A stretch of 64,000 nucleotides of DNA. Origin: Methanomicrobium sp. W14. Its GTDB lineage: Archaea > Halobacteriota > Methanomicrobia > Methanomicrobiales > Methanomicrobiaceae. The notes under the pieces are model-generated. The model was not told the origin of the DNA and ran no database searches. It saw only the letters and a list, made by a program, of their open reading frames with translations. Position 1 is the stretch's first letter; every line of letters begins with the position of its first letter. A program made the position numbers and the translations under genes. Shown one piece after another: positions 26,079 to 34,086 of the stretch. Where the stretch lies: positions 62,001 to 126,000 of the forward strand of contig NZ_JAGGMM010000002.1 in the NCBI RefSeq assembly GCF_017875315.1, in the 5' to 3' direction.

Positions 26079-26147
26079 ATGGATGTTTTTTTAGATTCAT
26101 TCTTGAGTTGCGGAAAATGTGCCTTAAATCATGACGCTTTCCTTTAA
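26079..26147 (+). CDS. 22-residue micro-ORF with SCGxCxxNH motif
   Basis: The ATG at 26079 follows GGAGG by five bases, and a TATA box (TTTATAAAA, about 26030-26038) lies at the right distance for a short leader. The peptide reads MDVFLDSFLSCGKC and then ALNHDAFL. It shares SCGxCxxNH with the 14-residue micro-ORF at 31841-31885, also upstream of a PAS-containing signalling gene. The Cys-x-x-Cys-x-x-x-His pattern suggests metal or thiol chemistry, or a leader peptide. It may be a start fragment of a larger decayed gene: the next frame contains readable stretches but has stops. Confidence 0.45.
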   Translation: MDVFLDSFLSCGKCALNHDAFL

Positions 26148-26453
26148 AGTTGTGCAATCAACTTCTGCATTGACCTGATTTACGGTGCCAGGATGCAAAT
26201 CTGACCCGTCCTGAAGACTCCTGTCTTCTCCAGGCTGTCCATCAGTCTGAACATTGCAGACGCGAACAGATTGTAGAGGTTTTTTCCCAGGTCTGATCAC
26301 TTTCAGTCTGGTATTGCAAATAATAATGTATTCTGTATGATATATAAATATTTCTCTCAACGCAAAGCATTAAACCATGCGTTGTAAGAATCATCATGTT
26401 CTGCAACAACGAAAGCAATAAGTAATCCTGGTTAGTAACCTAACCTGTGAAGT
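26148..26453. other. Leader region of the HTH-PAS regulator
   Basis: No intact gene. A strong TATA box (GATATATAAATA, 26339-26350) is followed by a perfect 7-base stem, CAACGCA (26358-26364) with TGCGTTG (26378-26384), near the predicted transcription start of the gene at 26454. The segment 26165-26275 could be the remains of a coding frame interrupted by TGA and TAG. Confidence 0.45.
26339..26384 (+). promoter_or_regulatory. TATA box and leader hairpin upstream of the HTH-PAS gene
   Basis: GATATATAAATA is a good archaeal box A. About 20 bases on, CAACGCA/TGCGTTG form a perfect stem spanning the expected start site, so it may act as an operator or as a leader RNA hairpin. The gene begins about 70 bases later. 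Confidence 0.5.
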
Positions 26454-28136
26454 ATGGACAATTATGCAGATGAGCTGTCTGAAATTCTCAGTACTTTAAA
26501 GGAAAACCCGCGTGGGCTTTCTGTCAGTGATATTGCACTTAGGATAGGTGTCAACAGGAATACCGTTTCAAGGTACCTTGACATGCTCAGAATATCCGGT
26601 CAGGTTGACATGAAAATCTACGGGAAGGCGAAAGTTTTCTTCATCTCACAGCGTGCACCAGTATCCGCAATGCTCAATTTTTCTTCAGACATGGTCGCGG
26701 TAATAGACAGTGACATGCAGATTGTCCAGGTCAACGACGCCCTTTGCAGCCTTTTAAATATTGACCAAAGTGAAATTATTGGCAAAAAATTACGTGATTC
26801 TCCACTTGTCGGCTTTGATCACCCGCTTATAAACGAGAGGATGAAGGCTGCCCTTGAGGGCAGCGAGACTGAAGACGAAATAAAAATCGTCCGGATTGAT
26901 GAAGAGAGATATTACAGGATAAGAATAATTCCTACAGTCCTGAACGATTCTTCTCCAGGAATCACTGTAATGCTTGAGGATACGACCGGACAGCGCCGGG
27001 CAAGGGATGCGCTTGAAAAGAGCGAGCATAATTTCAGGTCCCTTGTGGAAGAGATAAACGACGCCATCTGGAATATTGACGAGGACGGGGTGTTTCTCTA
27101 CGCAAGTCCCCGTACTGAGGCGGTTACAGGTGTCAGTGCGGATGAAATTATCGGCAAATCACTTTTTGACTACATGGACACTGATTCCTCTGCTTTTTTC
27201 AGGGAATCTATGCAGAATGCAAAGAAAAGAAAAAAGGCTGAGCTCCTGGAGTGCACAATAAAGCGCGTTTCTGGAAAAAATGTCAGAATTGAGGCAAGTA
27301 TATCCCCCAAATTTGATGGAACCGGTTATCTTACCGAGTTCAGGGTTGTAAGCCGTGACATATCCGCCAGGTTTGATGCTGTAAAAGGCCTTTTCAAGTG
27401 GAAGTCTTTTCTAAGCTCGATTGTCCAGAACATTCCCCTGATGGTCCTTGTAAAGGAGGTCAGAAAGGGCACCTATATCTTCTTCAACAGGTCTGCCGAG
27501 GATTTCTTCGGTCTCAACGGTGAAAGCTCGGTAGGAAGGATGGGATGTGAGCTTTTTGCCGATAAAATAACCGAGTGTTTTGTATCCGGTGACAGAGAGG
27601 TCGTCTCCACCAAAAAACCAGTGTTTCTCCATGAGTTTCAGGCAAAATCTAATTCTGGCACTCTGAGGGTTCTTAAGGTCAGGAAAGTCCCCATACTCGG
27701 TCCTGATGAAAATCTTGAGTACATTATGACCATTGCGGAGGACATAACCGAGCAGAAACGTGCCGAAGAAGAGATAATCGCCCAGCGTGACCAGGCCCAG
27801 AGCTACCTGGATGTGGCGGGAGTCATGATAGCTGTCGTAAACAGAAATGGCATGATAGAGAGCCTGAACAAAAAAGGATGTTCTCTTTTAGGCTACGAGG
27901 AGAGTGAGATTGTTGGCTCAGACTGGTTTATGACCGTCGTCCCCCAAGACCTCCGTGACGGACTCAGGAGAGGTTTTGACCTGGCGATAAACGGAGGATG
28001 CATCCCTAAACCCGGTGAACACGGAAGGCTTCTAAGAAAGGACGGGACAGAAATTGCAGTAGACTGGTATAATACTTTCCTTAAAAACTCAAAGGGCAAA
28101 ATAATCGCGATGGTCTCATCTGCATCCGAAAACTAG
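26454..28136 (+). CDS. HTH-PAS transcriptional regulator (one-component)
   Basis: 560 residues. Residues 1-60 form a winged HTH (ELSEILSTLKENPRGLSVSDIALRIGVNRNTVSRYLDMLRISGQV). Four PAS domains follow, at about 70-180, 190-310, 320-435 and 440-555 (for example FRSLVEEINDAIWNIDEDGVFLYASP). There is no histidine kinase or receiver domain, so sensing and DNA binding are in one chain, an architecture frequent in Methanomicrobiales. The ligand is unknown. It has a strong TATA box with an inverted repeat upstream and a terminator-like hairpin downstream. Confidence 0.9.
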   Translation: MDNYADELSEILSTLKENPRGLSVSDIALRIGVNRNTVSRYLDMLRISGQVDMKIYGKAKVFFISQRAPVSAMLNFSSDMVAVIDSDMQIVQVNDALCSLLNIDQSEIIGKKLRDSPLVGFDHPLINERMKAALEGSETEDEIKIVRIDEERYYRIRIIPTVLNDSSPGITVMLEDTTGQRRARDALEKSEHNFRSLVEEINDAIWNIDEDGVFLYASPRTEAVTGVSADEIIGKSLFDYMDTDSSAFFRESMQNAKKRKKAELLECTIKRVSGKNVRIEASISPKFDGTGYLTEFRVVSRDISARFDAVKGLFKWKSFLSSIVQNIPLMVLVKEVRKGTYIFFNRSAEDFFGLNGESSVGRMGCELFADKITECFVSGDREVVSTKKPVFLHEFQAKSNSGTLRVLKVRKVPILGPDENLEYIMTIAEDITEQKRAEEEIIAQRDQAQSYLDVAGVMIAVVNRNGMIESLNKKGCSLLGYEESEIVGSDWFMTVVPQDLRDGLRRGFDLAINGGCIPKPGEHGRLLRKDGTEIAVDWYNTFLKNSKGKIIAMVSSASEN

Positions 28137-28325
28137 ACCCTGTGCTGTTTTTCAGTATTTTGTCCACTTTGTCCTCCGGTTACCTGTTATCTCCTGTGCA
28201 TTTTTTCTGCCTGCTGCGTAATTTTTGGCCTGATAGGTGTTTTAACACTGTTCTTCTTTTGGCATACTTTTTTAAGCTATCAATTCCTTAAAAGACGAAT
28301 AAAACAGCTGGATAATATCCGGTGT

Positions 28326-28353
28326 AAAAATCCTTCTTTAAAGGATTTTTTCC
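28326..28353 (+). terminator. Perfect hairpin with T-tract
   Basis: AAAAATCCTT and AAGGATTTTT form a 10-base perfect stem around CTTTA, and the T-run continues one base beyond it. It lies 190 bases after the HTH-PAS stop and 40 bases before the next gene. It may terminate the former or sit in the leader of the latter. Confidence 0.5.
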
Positions 28354-28391
28354 AGATATCCGGAATATATCCGCCAGGTGCCGGAAATTAA

Positions 28392-29396
28392 ATGAAAAAA
28401 CCATTATTAATTGTTTTAGCCCTTCTGGCTGCAGTTCTTGTCCTCTCCGGAGAAGTGTCTGCAGGAGGGGATACTTATGCGAAAGGGGATACGGTCGACA
28501 TTTCGGGAAGCGTTACCGGAAGCCCGTCCCAGGGACTTGCGGTATGGGTTTTCGGCCCGAACTACTGGACACGTGAAATCCAGAGTGTTTCGGGGGACAC
28601 TTATACTTATGAAATCCCCGGAAGTATTACTGAAAACATGGCTTCCGGGCAGTACTTCTGTATAGTGCAGCACCCGATGATGAACGGCGTATTTGACGTA
28701 TACGTATCCGGTGATGATGTCGTCTCGTCTTCAGGCCAGTCTTTTGCAATAAGCGGTTCGGGAAAACTGCAGGGAAGCTCCGCCGCATATGCACTCATGA
28801 ATATGATTGACTCTCCCGATATCGACGATATGTATGTAGTCACAGAGTTTTACATAACCGACCCGTGGATTAGGTTCACTCCTGAGGAGACGTATTATAC
28901 AGGTGACAATATACTGATCTCCGGAAGCACGAATGTAGCCGCAGGTGAAAAGCTGATATACGAGCTGTATTCATCGTCATTCAACCCCGAGTCCAAGAGC
29001 AATCTCTCAGGTTTCTCCGGAAAATCAGGAACTGTAACTGTTGAACCTGCAGGCGATGAAAACGTCTGGGAGGTTTTGATTGACACTGACGGGATGAAAC
29101 CCGACACTTACATATTCAGAGTATCAAAGGACGACGGTTCCGCAGCATATTCCGAAGAGTTTACCCTTGAAAAAAACCCTTCCTTAACGGTTTCAAACGA
29201 AGTCTCTTCCTCTGAGTCTTCTCAAGGAGAGGCCGTTGCAATAAGTACGGCAGTTTCAACATCCGCATCCTCAGGTTATACTGAAAACAAAAATGCTTCC
29301 GAAACCGCTGCACAGCCCTCTCCGGGGGCCGGCTGGATTTTGAGCATGTCTGCATTCTTTGTGTCTGCGGTTGCTCTGGCAAAAAGACGTCTCTGA
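28392..29396 (+). CDS. Surface protein with DUF3821-like domain and PGF-CTERM-like anchor
   Basis: 334 residues. The signal peptide (KKPLLIVLALLAAVLVLSGEVSA) is followed by two beta-sandwich segments with the YxxGDTVDISGSVTGSP and YYTGDNILISGSTNVAAG patterns found in Methanomicrobiales S-layer-associated proteins (DUF3821 and relatives). A Ser/Thr-rich stalk precedes SPGAGWILSMSAFFVSAVALAKRRL, a PGF-CTERM-like sorting signal (PGA in place of PGF). It is probably a lipid-anchored cell-surface protein of unknown role. Confidence 0.82.
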   Translation: MKKPLLIVLALLAAVLVLSGEVSAGGDTYAKGDTVDISGSVTGSPSQGLAVWVFGPNYWTREIQSVSGDTYTYEIPGSITENMASGQYFCIVQHPMMNGVFDVYVSGDDVVSSSGQSFAISGSGKLQGSSAAYALMNMIDSPDIDDMYVVTEFYITDPWIRFTPEETYYTGDNILISGSTNVAAGEKLIYELYSSSFNPESKSNLSGFSGKSGTVTVEPAGDENVWEVLIDTDGMKPDTYIFRVSKDDGSAAYSEEFTLEKNPSLTVSNEVSSSESSQGEAVAISTAVSTSASSGYTENKNASETAAQPSPGAGWILSMSAFFVSAVALAKRRL

Positions 29397-29492
29397 TGAC
29401 TTTTAAAGTCATCGTTTATTTTGTGCCTTTAAAATTCATTTTTGAAATTGTTTTAAGACTGTTTTATTACTATGAAGGACTAATTTTCACAC

Positions 29493-31148
29493 ATGGTTGC
29501 AAGGCTGAAGCGCTACGGTCAGATCGCCGACGTAATGGTAAAATACGGTTTCGGCATATTTCTTGATGAAATAGATCCCGATGCGTCCAAACGCAGAAAA
29601 TTTTTCAAGAGGTCTGTACCGGACAGCAGATCCGTCTACGAAAGGGTGAGGCTTGTGCTTGAGGAGCTCGGCCCGACAGCAGTGAAGTTCGGACAGATGG
29701 CGGCATCGAGAAGTGAGTCCATACCCCCCGAGCTTGTGGAGGAGCTGAAAAAACTGCATGACCACGTAACACCCGTCCCTTTTGAGGCCCTTGTTCCGAC
29801 AATAGAGGAGTTCTGCGGTCCGATAAACGAGACGTTTGAATATTTTGAAAAAACTCCCATAGCAGCGGCCTCGATAGGACAGGTCCACAGGGCGGTATTA
29901 AAGGACGGGACAATAGTAGCGATAAAAATTCAGCGTCCGAATATAGCCGAAAAAATAGAGACCGATACAGTAATTATAGAGGGCATGGCACGCCGCTTCG
30001 AGAAGGTAAATCCTGCATTAAAGGCGTACAACCTCAGCGGAATGGTCGACGATTTTACAAAAATGATGAAAAGGGAGCTTGATTATGTCGCCGAAGGAAA
30101 AAACGCCGACATATTCTCCCGCAACTTTAAAAAAAGGCCTGAAATAAAATTCCCAAAAATATACTGGGAGTATTCCGGTTCGAGGCTTCTGATGATGGAG
30201 TACATCGAGGGCATCAGGGTCGATGACGTGGAGGGCATAAAAATATACGGCTATGACCCTAAGGTATACGCCGACTGGGGATTTGAGACGTATCTCAAGA
30301 TGATATTTGAGGACGGCTTTTTTCATATAGACCCTCATCCGGGCAATATTTTCGTGACGATAGACGGCAAACTGGCTTTTATTGATCTTGGCGCTATTGC
30401 CATAATAAGACCTGAAAGAAGGCACACATTCATAAAACTACTCTTATCAATAGTCGACACCGACGTCGACATGATAATTGACTGCTTCAAAAAGCTCGGG
30501 GTACGTATAGACGACGATGATCTTGACGAGATAAAAGACCAGCTTTATTATGCCCTTTTTGACTCCGAAGGCTTTGAGATATCCTCGGTAGATACGATAA
30601 GCTCTCTGAACACAATTCCGAAGATCCTGAACCGCTACCATATACAGATACCGGGAACCCTTATGTCCCTTTTAAAGGTGCTGATTATGGTCATCGGTGT
30701 CGGCCAGACTTTAAACCCGCAGTTCAGTTTCTACGACAAGGCAAGGCCTTATCTTACCGAGATTGTAAAAATGCAGTATTTCTCGCCGCAAAGCTTTAAG
30801 AAGACTTCGCACACTCTGATGGAAAGCGTCGACAGCATAATGAAGCTTCCGAAGATCTTCAGCAGGACGATGAACAAATGGGCCGCCGGGAAGTTTCAGA
30901 TAGATATCGTGGCAAAAGATGTGGAAAAACTGTCGAATACCATAGAAAAGGCGACCGACAAGATTTTGATGGGGATGGTTGCATCAGCACTTGTGATAGG
31001 TGCCTCAATCGTTATGTACTCTGCCGACTTTGAGTACAGCAACTGGCTTATGTACTTCACCGTGGCTGTATACTGTGCGGCGTTTGTAATAGCTATCGTG
31101 ACTATTGTGCGTGTATTATTCTTTGAACCTTCAGCAAGAAAAAAATGA
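29493..31148 (+). CDS. ABC1/UbiB-family atypical protein kinase-like protein
   Basis: 551 residues of the UbiB/AarF (ADCK) family. The KxGQ motif is KFGQMAASR, the nucleotide loop region has AAASIGQVHRA (Ala-rich instead of Gly-rich, diagnostic), the catalytic-like loop is HIDPHPGNIF and the metal site is AFIDLGA. Two C-terminal membrane helices (ILMGMVASALVIGASIVMY, LMYFTVAVYCAAFVIAIVTIV) anchor it. Relatives support quinone or isoprenoid lipid metabolism by ATPase activity; the methanogen role is uncertain. It is convergent with the next gene. Confidence 0.92.
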   Translation: MVARLKRYGQIADVMVKYGFGIFLDEIDPDASKRRKFFKRSVPDSRSVYERVRLVLEELGPTAVKFGQMAASRSESIPPELVEELKKLHDHVTPVPFEALVPTIEEFCGPINETFEYFEKTPIAAASIGQVHRAVLKDGTIVAIKIQRPNIAEKIETDTVIIEGMARRFEKVNPALKAYNLSGMVDDFTKMMKRELDYVAEGKNADIFSRNFKKRPEIKFPKIYWEYSGSRLLMMEYIEGIRVDDVEGIKIYGYDPKVYADWGFETYLKMIFEDGFFHIDPHPGNIFVTIDGKLAFIDLGAIAIIRPERRHTFIKLLLSIVDTDVDMIIDCFKKLGVRIDDDDLDEIKDQLYYALFDSEGFEISSVDTISSLNTIPKILNRYHIQIPGTLMSLLKVLIMVIGVGQTLNPQFSFYDKARPYLTEIVKMQYFSPQSFKKTSHTLMESVDSIMKLPKIFSRTMNKWAAGKFQIDIVAKDVEKLSNTIEKATDKILMGMVASALVIGASIVMYSADFEYSNWLMYFTVAVYCAAFVIAIVTIVRVLFFEPSARKK

Positions 31149-31206
31149 AGAAGAACTTAAATAATGCATTTTCATTCCATTTTTTAAGAAATATTTTTTA
31201 TTTTTT

Positions 31207-31623
31207 TTATTCTGAAAGCCTTTTGAAAAGGCCTTTAACCGTCTTTTTCTTTTCAAACTTAAACTCGGGTGCAAATATTTTGAGGTCCAGAAAAAGGCTA
31301 CCCTTAACGGATATCGTGATATCCGCCGCCAGAAAATCCGCGGCTGCGTATAAAAGGGACCTGTTTTTAAGGGTAACGGGAATATCTATTCTATTTTCAG
31401 TGCCTGCTTCTAATTTTATGCCGGATTTTTCCCCGTGTCCTATATACTCTTCATGTCCGTCCTCTTCGACTCTGTAGATGTCAAAACATACCTTTTTTAT
31501 GGATGCACCGGTTAAAAGAGGACTTTTTACACTGATTCTTACGGTAAGGTCCATATTCTGCGGGTTTATTCCGTTAAAAAAAAAGTCCGTGACCTCAATT
31601 TCCGGAGCTGCATTTGCTTTCAT
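31207..31623 (-). CDS. LEA14-like (Water stress/WHy domain) protein
   Basis: 138-residue beta-sandwich resembling archaeal LEA type 2 proteins. The pattern PEIEVTDFFFNGINPQNMDLTVRISVKSPLLTGASIKKVCFDIYR and the closing ITISVKGSLFLDLKIFAPEFKFEKKK match the WHy domain (the IxVxNPxxxxI-type repeat is slightly divergent). It has no signal peptide. It may protect against desiccation or salt stress, as inferred for the family. Confidence 0.78.
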   Translation of the reverse strand: MKANAAPEIEVTDFFFNGINPQNMDLTVRISVKSPLLTGASIKKVCFDIYRVEEDGHEEYIGHGEKSGIKLEAGTENRIDIPVTLKNRSLLYAAADFLAADITISVKGSLFLDLKIFAPEFKFEKKKTVKGLFKRLSE

Positions 31624-31840
31624 GTACTCTTTTGAACAGTAAGTTGTTTACTCCGGTTATATTTATGGGTGTGTATGAGTCTTGTTTTGCATGAAATCAT
31701 ATTATTTTTAAGGAGATCTGGTATGATCGTTTAATATAATAAACTTTAAATAGAATCAGCAGTTAAAGAACAGAACATAGCAGAAGCTTATTTAGTTTCA
31801 CGTCATCTGAAAAAAAGACAGAGTAGAGGTAATTAAATCC

Positions 31841-31885
31841 ATGGCATTGTCTTCTTGCGGGATATGCATGAGAAATCATATTTGA
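31841..31885 (+). CDS. 14-residue micro-ORF with SCGxCxxNH motif
   Basis: MALSSCGICMRNHI, with AGAGGT about nine bases before the ATG. It shares SCGxCxxNH with the micro-ORF at 26079-26147. It lies 70 bases before the receiver-PAS gene at 31956. It is very short, so chance is possible; the shared motif and matched genomic setting are the evidence. It could act as a leader peptide. Confidence 0.35.
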   Translation: MALSSCGICMRNHI

Positions 31886-31916
31886 AATCCTCTCCTTAAA
31901 TTATTTGAAGTATCAG

Positions 31917-31958
31917 AAAAGGCGGTGAAATGTAAAAAAGGGGGGTGAGTAGCTAATG
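31917..31958 (+). promoter_or_regulatory. Leader with two minimal uORFs before the receiver-PAS gene
   Basis: GGCGGTGAA precedes ATG TAA (31930-31935), a start-stop pair. A second purine-rich site, GGGGGG, precedes GTG AGT AGC TAA (31945-31956), whose stop overlaps the gene's ATG as TAATG. The arrangement could meter ribosome loading on the gene at 31956 or simply supply the main ribosome binding site. Confidence 0.35.
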
Positions 31959-32747
31959 GCCGATGCAAAAGTTTTGATTGTTGAAGATGAGATTATCGTT
32001 GCTATGGGGATTGAAAGGTCTCTTTCCTCTTTCGGTTATAATGTCGTTGGTCTTGCCGTTAGGGGAAACGATGCAGTAAGGATGACAGGGGAGCTTATCC
32101 CGGATATTGCACTGATTGACATAGATTTAAAGGACAAAAAAATGGACGGAGTCGATGTCGCCAAAACGATTGGGGAGAGATGGGACATTCCTGTTGTATA
32201 TCTGACTTCATACGCGGATGAAGATGTGCTTTCACGGGCAATCCGGGCAAACCCTTACGGCTATCTCATAAAACCGGCACGCCCAAGAGAGGTCTACACG
32301 ACAATTGAGACCGTTCTCCAGAAACACAGGACGGTAAAGGCTGAAAGGGCTATGAAATCCGGGGAGAAAAAGTTTCATATGGTAATGGATTCGATTCCTT
32401 TTCCGATATGCCTAATCTCTTCTTCAAATAATTCCCCCCGTCATGAGATTGTATTTGCAAACAAAAGTTTTCTTGACATTGTTTCAGTGGAAATTTCCGA
32501 AATTATCCATACTGACCCCTGTGATCTGTTCGGGCAGAACTTCCTGGATAACCTGCACGAATCGAAGGAAAAAAATTCTCCTGAATATGACGCAGTATTG
32601 TACTCCGGTGACGGAGGCATTGTTCAGGGCAGGGTTTTCGCAAAGGATGTTGAATATGACAGCGAGAGACTTACGCTTGTAATATTCAGGGAAAAAAACG
32701 GGGGTCTGGTATTTTCATCAAAACGGACTGCTGAAAAATATGTCTGA
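31956..32747 (+). CDS. Response regulator receiver-PAS protein
   Basis: 263 residues. The receiver domain (1-125) has the acidic pair in IVEDEIIV, phospho-acceptor Asp55 in ALIDIDL, Thr/Ser in YLTSYADED and Lys in YLIKPARPRE, the form found in methanogen hybrid systems. A PAS-like domain (about 135-250) follows. There is no DNA-binding or enzymatic output. It is separate in sequence and position from the receiver-PAS protein at 8789, and its leader contains unusual micro-ORFs. Confidence 0.88.
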   Translation: MADAKVLIVEDEIIVAMGIERSLSSFGYNVVGLAVRGNDAVRMTGELIPDIALIDIDLKDKKMDGVDVAKTIGERWDIPVVYLTSYADEDVLSRAIRANPYGYLIKPARPREVYTTIETVLQKHRTVKAERAMKSGEKKFHMVMDSIPFPICLISSSNNSPRHEIVFANKSFLDIVSVEISEIIHTDPCDLFGQNFLDNLHESKEKNSPEYDAVLYSGDGGIVQGRVFAKDVEYDSERLTLVIFREKNGGLVFSSKRTAEKYV

Positions 32748-32874
32748 AATAAAAAATTATCCTTTTTTGTTCTCTGTCCGGAAAGTCTCATTCCTTATTT
32801 TTTGGAAATAGATTTTAATCATAAAGAGCTTATTTTTAGAAGTTAACTTCAAGGGTAAAGGGAAGTGGCTTTAA

Positions 32875-33426
32875 GTGGGAATAGATGAGGCGAAAAAAGA
32901 TCTTGATGCATATATTTCGGCACTGCCCGAAAAAATTCCGCCGGTTTCCGGGAGTATTGGTCACCTTATTGCGTCGATGCTCATAGGGTACAGGACAGGT
33001 CTTTACGACAGGGCCATAGGAAGGGCGGACAGGATAATAAAAAAACTTGGAAACGATGAAAAAAAGTCAGTTCTGAAGTGTGCGGTTAAAATAATAAGAA
33101 ACCGGTCTATAGAGCTTTTGCCGTCGCAAAAGTCAATACGTTCGGAATTCAACTGGGAAGGAGGCGACCCGACGAAGACTTACGGCTACAGTGTCCCCGA
33201 GGAGCAGGCGTGCAGGTTCTCCGAAGGTGACGAAAAGTACTACGCAGTCATTTTAAATAAGGAAGATATCAGGGTCCCTCCTGGTGAATATGAGTATGAC
33301 AACGCTCTTATTCTTGCGTATTCCTGTGCATACATATCCTCTCCTGAGGACAGGCTTGCACTGGAGGAACAGGTTTTGGGATATGTTCTGCAAAGAATTG
33401 AATACTATAAAAGCCCTGACCTGTGA
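32875..33426 (+). CDS. Conserved-looking hypothetical protein, 183 residues
   Basis: I do not recognise a family. The start is GTG at 32875 with GGGAAGTGG some bases upstream. The N-terminal half is helical and basic (ASMLIGYRTGLYDRAIGRADRIIKKLG, VLKCAVKIIRNRS); the C-terminal half has an acidic mixed region (SVPEEQACRFSEGDEKYYAVILNKEDIRVPPGEYEYDNALILAYSCAYIS). It has no membrane segment, signal peptide or cysteine cluster. It lies after the receiver-PAS gene on the same strand with a 127-base gap, and is convergent with the signalling pair at 33.5-35.3 kb. Confidence 0.7.
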   Translation: MGIDEAKKDLDAYISALPEKIPPVSGSIGHLIASMLIGYRTGLYDRAIGRADRIIKKLGNDEKKSVLKCAVKIIRNRSIELLPSQKSIRSEFNWEGGDPTKTYGYSVPEEQACRFSEGDEKYYAVILNKEDIRVPPGEYEYDNALILAYSCAYISSPEDRLALEEQVLGYVLQRIEYYKSPDL

Positions 33427-33486
33427 ACAGTATATACAATGGCAATTGATGCCCGTTATGGCATAATTTCAAATCTGCTTTTTCGG

Positions 33487-34062
33487 CTAATCCTCTGTTT
33501 TTCCGTCCATGTTGATAAATTTGTCAGCAAATGCAGTGAGCTGGGAGAGAATCGCCGGGTCAAGTGTGCTTTCAGCTGCAAGGTATATGCCGGACAGGTC
33601 CATAATCCTCAGCTTGCTTGTTATAAAATGTATAAATTTGGTTATATTGGACGAAGGAATGTAAATCAGCATTGCATTTATCGAATCAAGGAGAAGTGCC
33701 GGGTTCTGGTCCTTTTTTTTCTTCAGTTCTTCGGACACTGCAATTGAAATGGCTGTAAGGTCGCCGGGGTTTGTAAGATAAGTGCACTTGGGTACTTTTT
33801 CGTTCACTTTTCCCATTGCAAATTTTGATATTGTATCGATGAACGTGATCTTTTCAAGGTCAAGGTTTCTTACGGTGTACACCTCGTAGAGATACTGTGC
33901 CGGCTGACTTGCCGAGATGATTATTACCTCCTGTCCGGATTTTGTGATCTCTTTTATAAGTCCTATGTTGTTTTCCTTCAGCATCTCAGGTGGAGAAAGG
34001 ACGAGCCAGATATGCGGTTTTTTATCTTTATTAAGATATTCTTCAGTTTCAGAGTTACCCAT
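33487..34062 (-). CDS. RecA-like fold protein without P-loop (KaiC/RAD55-related signalling type)
   Basis: 191 residues. The strand-helix pattern HIWLVLSPPEML, EVIIISASQPAQYLYE, PALLLDSINAMLIYI and IMDLSGIYLAAE resembles the RecA core of archaeal KaiC/RAD55-like or DUF7504-type proteins, with the Walker B-like hydrophobic strand ending in LLLDS. No GxxxxGK(S/T) is present at the N-terminus, so ATP binding is doubtful. It follows the PAS-GAF gene by 24 bases with a strong ribosome binding site (GGGGGGAGG), so the two form an operon. Probably a signalling partner of that sensor. Confidence 0.7.
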   Translation of the reverse strand: MGNSETEEYLNKDKKPHIWLVLSPPEMLKENNIGLIKEITKSGQEVIIISASQPAQYLYEVYTVRNLDLEKITFIDTISKFAMGKVNEKVPKCTYLTNPGDLTAISIAVSEELKKKKDQNPALLLDSINAMLIYIPSSNITKFIHFITSKLRIMDLSGIYLAAESTLDPAILSQLTAFADKFINMDGKTED

Positions 34063-34086
34063 TCTTAAAATCCTCCCCCCTCTCTT

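Noticed and set aside
26124-26360. 78-codon leftward frame upstream of the HTH-PAS gene
   Set aside because: Starts within the strong rightward TATA box region, has no ribosome binding site and no conserved-looking sequence.
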